Below are positions 57,378 to 64,000 of a DNA stretch of 64,000 bases, piece after piece. The stretch is from Rhizobium sp. P40RR-XXII (GTDB lineage Bacteria; Pseudomonadota; Alphaproteobacteria; Rhizobiales; Rhizobiaceae). The notes under the pieces are model-generated. The model saw only the letters and a list, made by a program, of their open reading frames with translations, made no database searches and was not told where the DNA came from. Where the stretch lies: the NCBI RefSeq assembly GCF_012641405.1, contig NZ_JABAII010000004.1, positions 310,001 through 374,000 of the forward strand. Direction: 5' to 3'. The position numbers and the translations under genes were made by a program. Within the stretch, counting starts at the first letter, position 1. Every line of letters begins with the position of its first letter.

Positions 57378-57638
57378 GCCGAAAACAGCTCCGGCGCGGC
57401 TTCTCCGCCGGCGCTATCCCCATGCTTTTCGAGTTTTGGCATCATAAATTCGCCCGAATGGCGCATTCGTCGATTACGCGTGTTGCGAGTCTCAATATCC
57501 TATGTTAGACGAACCCCGAATTTCGGATGCGGTGGGAGTGCGCTCCTGCTGATTTCTGGGGGAAATCAAAACGAATTCAAGGACATATGGCTTCCGTCAT
57601 CCGGAAGTCGAGTTCTTGGGTTGAAATCAGGGAATTTT
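57378..57638. promoter_or_regulatory. Region upstream of atpH
   Basis: 261 bp without a gene. It must contain the atp promoter; no convincing -35/-10 pair was chosen. A long in-frame open stretch runs into atpH from 57480. Confidence 0.45.
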
Positions 57639-58205
57639 GTGCCCGTGGCAGACACATCCCAGCATGTTTCTGGCGTTGCAGAACGATATGCCTCGTCGCT
57701 GTTCGAATTGGCCCTTGAAGAGGGTGCAGTGCCGGCAGTGACCGCCGATCTCGATCGGTTCCAAGCCATGCTCGACGAAAGCGACGATCTGAAGCGTTTC
57801 GTCCTCAGCCCGGTTTTTTCGGCTGAAGATCAAGTCGGCGCGATCCAGGCGCTGGCAACGAAGGCTGGTTTCGGTGCCTACGTCACCAATTTTCTGAAGC
57901 TTGTGGCCAGCAACCGGCGCCTTTTTGCGCTGCCGGGCATGATCAAGGCTTTCCGCATCATCGCCGCTCAGCATCGCGGCGAGATTTCCGCCGAGGTAAC
58001 CTCGGCCCATGCGCTCACTCCGGCGCAGGAAGATGAATTGAAGGCGGCGCTGAAGGGCGTCACCGGCAAGGACGTGGCGATTGCCGTCACCGTCGATCCG
58101 TCGATCCTCGGCGGCCTGATCGTCAAGGTCGGTTCGCGTCAGATCGATACGTCCCTTCGCACCAAACTCTCCACCCTTAAGCTTGCATTGAAAGAGGTCG
58201 GCTGA
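57639..58205 (+). CDS. atpH: ATP synthase F1 subunit delta
   Basis: A 188-residue F1 stator subunit. [20 protein letters not shown] is the family N-terminus and [25 protein letters not shown] the C-terminal signature. GTG 57639 gives the usual length; an in-frame extension back to 57480 is not homologous. The stop overlaps atpA by 1 bp (TGATG). Confidence 0.94.
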   Translation: MPVADTSQHVSGVAERYASSLFELALEEGAVPAVTADLDRFQAMLDESDDLKRFVLSPVFSAEDQVGAIQALATKAGFGAYVTNFLKLVASNRRLFALPGMIKAFRIIAAQHRGEISAEVTSAHALTPAQEDELKAALKGVTGKDVAIAVTVDPSILGGLIVKVGSRQIDTSLRTKLSTLKLALKEVG

Positions 58206-59734
58206 TGGATATCCGCGCAGCGGAAATTTCCGCAATTCTGAAAGATCAGATCAAAAACTTCGGCAAGGAAGCTGAAGTCTCCGAAGTCGGCCAGGTTCTC
58301 TCCGTCGGTGACGGTATCGCCCGCGTCTACGGTCTGGACAATGTTCAGGCCGGCGAAATGGTCGAATTCCCCGGCGGTATCCGCGGCATGGCGCTGAACC
58401 TTGAAGCCGACAATGTCGGCGTGGTTATCTTCGGCTCCGACCGCGACATCAAGGAAGGCGACACCGTCAAGCGCACCGGCGCGATCGTTGACGTTCCGGT
58501 CGGTCCGGAACTTCTCGGCCGCGTTGTCGACGCGCTCGGCAACCCAATCGACGGCAAGGGCCCGATCAACGCGACGCGCCGTTCGCGCGTCGACGTCAAG
58601 GCTCCGGGCATTATTCCGCGCAAGTCGGTTCATGAGCCGATGTCGACCGGCCTCAAGGCCATCGACGCTCTGATCCCGGTTGGCCGCGGCCAGCGCGAGC
58701 TCGTCATCGGCGACCGCCAGACCGGCAAGACCGCCATCATTCTCGACACGATCCTGAACCAGAAGGCCATCCACGATGCCGGCCCGGACAGCGAAAAGCT
58801 GTACTGCGTCTACGTCGCCGTCGGCCAGAAGCGCTCCACCGTCGCTCAGTTCGTCAAGGTGCTCGAAGAGCGCGGCGCGCTGAAGTACTCGATCATCGTT
58901 GCCGCGACCGCTTCCGATCCGGCTCCGATGCAGTTCCTGGCTCCGTTCGCCGGTTGCGCCATGGGCGAATACTTCCGCGACAACGGTATGCATGCTCTGA
59001 TCGGTTACGACGACCTGTCCAAGCAGGCTGTTTCCTACCGCCAGATGTCGCTGCTGCTGCGCCGCCCGCCGGGCCGCGAAGCCTATCCGGGCGACGTTTT
59101 CTACCTGCACTCGCGCCTCCTCGAGCGCGCTGCCAAGATGAACGACGAGAAGGGCGCTGGTTCGCTCACCGCTCTCCCGGTCATCGAAACGCAGGGTAAC
59201 GACGTTTCGGCCTTCATTCCGACCAACGTGATCTCGATCACCGACGGCCAGATCTTCCTCGAAACCGACCTGTTCTATCAGGGTATCCGTCCGGCCGTTA
59301 ACGTCGGTCTGTCGGTTTCGCGCGTCGGCTCGTCCGCTCAGATCAAGGCGATGAAGCAGGTTGCAGGCTCGATCAAGGGCGAACTCGCCCAGTATCGCGA
59401 AATGGCTGCCTTCGCCCAGTTCGGTTCCGACCTCGATGCGGCAACGCAGCGCCTGCTGAACCGCGGTGCCCGCCTGACCGAGCTCCTGAAGCAGCCGCAG
59501 TTCTCGCCGCTGAAGACGGAAGAGCAGGTCGCGGTGATCTTCGCCGGCGTCAACGGCTACCTCGACAAGATCGCCGTTCCGCAGGTCGGCAAGTTCGAGC
59601 ACGGCTTCCTGTCGTACCTCCGCTCGGAAGGCAAGGAAATCCTCGACACCATCCGCACCGAAAAGGCCATCAGCGACGCGACGAAGGGCAAGCTCACCGC
59701 TGCTCTCGACAGCTTCGCCAAGTCTTTCGCGTAA
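58205..59734 (+). CDS. atpA: ATP synthase F1 subunit alpha
   Basis: A 509-residue noncatalytic F1 subunit. The P-loop is GDRQTGKTA (about residues 169-177), and the family motif [17 protein letters not shown] is near residue 360. Full length. Confidence 0.98.
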   Translation: MDIRAAEISAILKDQIKNFGKEAEVSEVGQVLSVGDGIARVYGLDNVQAGEMVEFPGGIRGMALNLEADNVGVVIFGSDRDIKEGDTVKRTGAIVDVPVGPELLGRVVDALGNPIDGKGPINATRRSRVDVKAPGIIPRKSVHEPMSTGLKAIDALIPVGRGQRELVIGDRQTGKTAIILDTILNQKAIHDAGPDSEKLYCVYVAVGQKRSTVAQFVKVLEERGALKYSIIVAATASDPAPMQFLAPFAGCAMGEYFRDNGMHALIGYDDLSKQAVSYRQMSLLLRRPPGREAYPGDVFYLHSRLLERAAKMNDEKGAGSLTALPVIETQGNDVSAFIPTNVISITDGQIFLETDLFYQGIRPAVNVGLSVSRVGSSAQIKAMKQVAGSIKGELAQYREMAAFAQFGSDLDAATQRLLNRGARLTELLKQPQFSPLKTEEQVAVIFAGVNGYLDKIAVPQVGKFEHGFLSYLRSEGKEILDTIRTEKAISDATKGKLTAALDSFAKSFA

Positions 59735-59762
59735 TCGGGCCAAGCTCTAGGACGGACCAAGG

Positions 59763-62101
<2,339 letters not shown>

Positions 62102-62116
62102 TAAGGCCAATCCATC

Positions 62117-62140
62117 GGCGCGCGGCATTGCCCGCGCGCC
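62117..62140. repeat. Hairpin between atpD and atpC
   Basis: GGCGCGCGG (62117-62125) pairs exactly with CCGCGCGCC (62132-62140) around a 6-nt loop. It has no T run, so mRNA processing or stability is more likely than termination. Confidence 0.7.
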
Positions 62141-62178
62141 CTTGCCTTGCGAATAAGACAATCGAGAAGTGACGGGCC

Positions 62179-62586
62179 ATGGCTGACAATTTCAATTTCG
62201 AACTGGTTTCTCCGGAGCGCCTGCTGCTGTCGGAACAGGTCATCGATGTCGTCATCCCCGCGAGCGAAGGCGAGATGACCGTCATGGCTCATCATGCGCC
62301 GACGATGACCACGATCAAGCCGGGCGTCGTCAAGGTGCATTCGGCTTCCGGCAAGAAGCAGGACTACGTCGTATTTGGCGGCTTCGCCGATATCCTGCCG
62401 ACCGGCTGCACGCTGCTCGCGGAATCCGCCGTTCCGGTCGAAGACATGAGCCGTGACGAGCTGGACCGCCGCATCAATGCCGCCAAGGCCGAACTCGAAG
62501 ATGCCGAGCATCACGAGCACAAGTCGCGCCTGGAGCACTTCATCATGGAACTCTCGCATCTGCGCGGCTCGATCCCGCAGGATTGA
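62179..62586 (+). CDS. atpC: ATP synthase F1 subunit epsilon
   Basis: A 135-residue regulatory subunit. NFELVSPERLLLSEQVIDVVIPASEGEMTVMAHHAPTM and the downstream helical hairpin match. Last gene of atpHAGDC, followed by a strong terminator. Confidence 0.97.
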   Translation: MADNFNFELVSPERLLLSEQVIDVVIPASEGEMTVMAHHAPTMTTIKPGVVKVHSASGKKQDYVVFGGFADILPTGCTLLAESAVPVEDMSRDELDRRINAAKAELEDAEHHEHKSRLEHFIMELSHLRGSIPQD

Positions 62587-62613
62587 TGCGATCCGGCTAC
62601 GGTGAATGAGATG

Positions 62614-62639
62614 AAAGCGGTCCCATGGGCCGCTTTTTT
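62614..62639 (+). terminator. Terminator of the atp operon
   Basis: AAAGCGG with CCC pairs with GGG and CCGCTTT around a short AT loop, ending in a run of six T (62634-62639), 27 bp after atpC. Confidence 0.92.
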
Positions 62640-62891
62640 GTTGGAAGGCCCGGGTCATCCTCGCCTTTCGAGGCATCACCGTTTTCGCTCCGCTTAACGG
62701 TGTTACATCTCCCCATGAGGTGGAGCAGGCCTTGTGGCGAGGCACGCAAGATCAATCCCCATGGTGAGGCGCGAAAGCACCCTGAGCTTGTCGAAGGGGG
62801 CTGCAGCCTCGAACCACGAGGGCGGGTGGTGAGCGACCGCAACCCCGACTTCTCAAAGCGGAGTCGGTGAGGCGATCCCTCCCAGGTTGCA
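62640..62891. repeat. Degenerate repeat-like region after atpC
   Basis: 252 bp without a gene. Segments such as CACCCTGAGCTTGTCGAAGG and TCGAACCACGAGG resemble dispersed palindromic repeats common in alphaproteobacterial genomes. Not confirmed by a second copy in this window. Confidence 0.5.
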
Positions 62892-63797
62892 TCAAATCTG
62901 CTGTCCTTGTAGCAAAAACCGGTGCAGCTGCGCCGCTTCGGGAGAAAGCGAGCGGAAGCGAGGGGCGCCGAGATAGTATCCGAAGCCGCTCTCCACTCGG
63001 TCGTTACCGACGGTGATCAGCGCACCGGACTGCAGATACTCCTCGATGAGGCCGAGGCTGCCGAGCGCGATACCTTCGCCCCTGAGCGCCGCCTCCACCG
63101 CCATGATGTAAGTCGAGAATGACAGGCGCGGTCTCGGCAGCTTCCCCTTCAACGGGTCGCCGATCCGGCCGAACCATTGGCGGAAGCTGATCCAGTGGGC
63201 ATTGGCGCGTTCGTAATCGATGAGATCGAGCCCGGCGATGTCGACCGCCGTCAATGCCTGAGGGTCGAGGCCGCGGATCGCGAGGTAATCCGGCGATGCG
63301 ATCGGCACCAGCACTTCCTTCATCAGCGGCGTCAGGCTCCAGCGCGGATGTTCGCCCGTGGAATAGATGATGATGAGGTCGTTGTTCTCCGAGGCGAGCT
63401 CGGAATGCACGTCCGTCGTCAGCAGGCGCACGGAGATGCCCGGGCTCTCCTTGCCGAAATCCCTCAGTCGCTGCCCGAGCCAGAGATGCGAGATCGAGCC
63501 GCTTGCCGCAATCGAGATGATTTCGCCCGTGCCCGCACGAAAAGGCTCCAGGCTTTCCTCGAGATATTCCAGCGTGGCGCGTACGCGCTGGAACAGCCGT
63601 TCGCCATCCGGCGTCAGCGCCAGGTTCCGGCCGCGCCGGGTAAAGAGCGTCGCGCCGAGGTGATCCTCGAGCCCCTTGATGCGGCGGCTGACGGCGGCCT
63701 GGGTGATGTTCAGCTCGCGGCCGGCGCGGGAAAAGTTCATCGCGCGCGCGGCCGCATCGAACACGCGGAAGGCCTCCAGCGGTATTTTCTCTAGCAT
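62892..63797 (-). CDS. LysR-family transcriptional regulator
   Basis: A 301-residue LTTR. FDAAARAMNFSRAGRELNITQAAVSRRIKGLEDHLGATLFTRRGRNLAL is the wHTH; the rest is the effector-binding domain. The sequence is GcvA-like in style. Divergent from an iron-type alcohol dehydrogenase gene, its likely target. Confidence 0.93.
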   Translation of the reverse strand: MLEKIPLEAFRVFDAAARAMNFSRAGRELNITQAAVSRRIKGLEDHLGATLFTRRGRNLALTPDGERLFQRVRATLEYLEESLEPFRAGTGEIISIAASGSISHLWLGQRLRDFGKESPGISVRLLTTDVHSELASENNDLIIIYSTGEHPRWSLTPLMKEVLVPIASPDYLAIRGLDPQALTAVDIAGLDLIDYERANAHWISFRQWFGRIGDPLKGKLPRPRLSFSTYIMAVEAALRGEGIALGSLGLIEEYLQSGALITVGNDRVESGFGYYLGAPRFRSLSPEAAQLHRFLLQGQQI

Positions 63798-63914
63798 CGG
63801 CGCTCCATGACTTCAGATCATCAATATTCCCGATAATTGCCCGGATTTGAAGATTTGAAATTGTGATGCAGGATTGTGGCATCATTTTCGGCCGCTTTTC
63901 CAAGGGGTTCTTGC

Positions 63915-64000
63915 GTGTCCTTTTCCATTTCCGCCATTCCAGACATTCGTTTCGGCGAGGGCGCGCTCTCCGGCCTTCCCGCCGCGGTCAAATCCTTCGA
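63915..64000 (+). CDS. Iron-containing alcohol dehydrogenase, 5' end only
   Basis: The frame begins with GTG 63915 and gives FSISAIPDIRFGEGALSGLP with AAVKSF following, matching the N-terminus of Fe-type alcohol dehydrogenases and maleylacetate reductases (FGxGxxxxLP). The rest lies outside the window. Divergent from LysR by 117 bp. Confidence 0.6.
   Translation, partial: MSFSISAIPDIRFGEGALSGLPAAVKSF

Noticed and set aside
58139-59743. Long minus-strand open frame opposite atpA (534 codons)
   Set aside because: Shadow of atpA; typical of high-GC coding bias.

Overview
The window is a high-GC alphaproteobacterial chromosome segment, most likely from the Rhizobium/Agrobacterium group of Rhizobiaceae. 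The evidence is the gene order: divergent hemCD-mic60-hemY against tsaD-gpsA, sdhCDAB, an omp19-type lipoprotein, zapE, mdh-sucCD-sucAB-lpdA, and an F1-only atpHAGDC operon behind priA. The palindromic intergenic elements also resemble those common in rhizobia. The species was not determined. No tRNA, rRNA, CRISPR array, insertion sequence or prophage was recognised.

Layout. 1-9.9 kb: an M3 peptidase, a divergent MarR/GST pair with two clear operators, typA, a GNAT, ppa, DUF167-yggT, an MFS exporter and a poly-gamma-glutamate hydrolase-like gene whose 3' end runs antisense into its neighbour. 9.5-15.5 kb (minus strand): an amidotransferase-terB pair and the heme block hemC-hemD-mic60-hemY. 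15.6-19.9 kb: tsaD-gpsA-(vapB/vapC)-yciI-EVE-methyltransferase, with a toxin-antitoxin pair lying between housekeeping genes. 20-29 kb: sdhCDAB, the lipoprotein, zapE, mdh and sucC. 28.5-38.7 kb: a DUF1579-like gene between sucC and sucD, then sucAB, four extra genes (DUF4241, a secreted protein, an SDR, a LysE exporter) and lpdA. Together the 20-39 kb stretch encodes the TCA steps from 2-oxoglutarate to oxaloacetate except fumarase. 38.8-47 kb: an M16 peptidase, a cluster of palindromic repeats, DUF2867, a TraB/GumN protein, a XerC-type recombinase, an acyltransferase and a stand-alone ATPase.

47.2-54.4 kb is an accessory-looking block: AraC, SDR, alpha/beta hydrolase, a truncated GST remnant, NmrA, DoxX, LysR, an Arr-type rifamycin ADP-ribosyltransferase, ArsR and an SRPBCC protein. 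It lies between the ATPase gene and priA. 54.6-62.6 kb returns to core genes (priA, a small membrane protein, atpHAGDC with a good terminator). The window ends with a LysR regulator divergent from the 5' end of an iron-type alcohol dehydrogenase.

I did not find a convincing unknown multi-gene system. The best leads are the extra genes inside the suc/lpd region, the perfect palindrome over the arsR-type start codon, the large near-perfect hairpin before the M16 gene, the triple repeat cluster after it, and the poly-gamma-glutamate hydrolase/amidotransferase antisense overlap.
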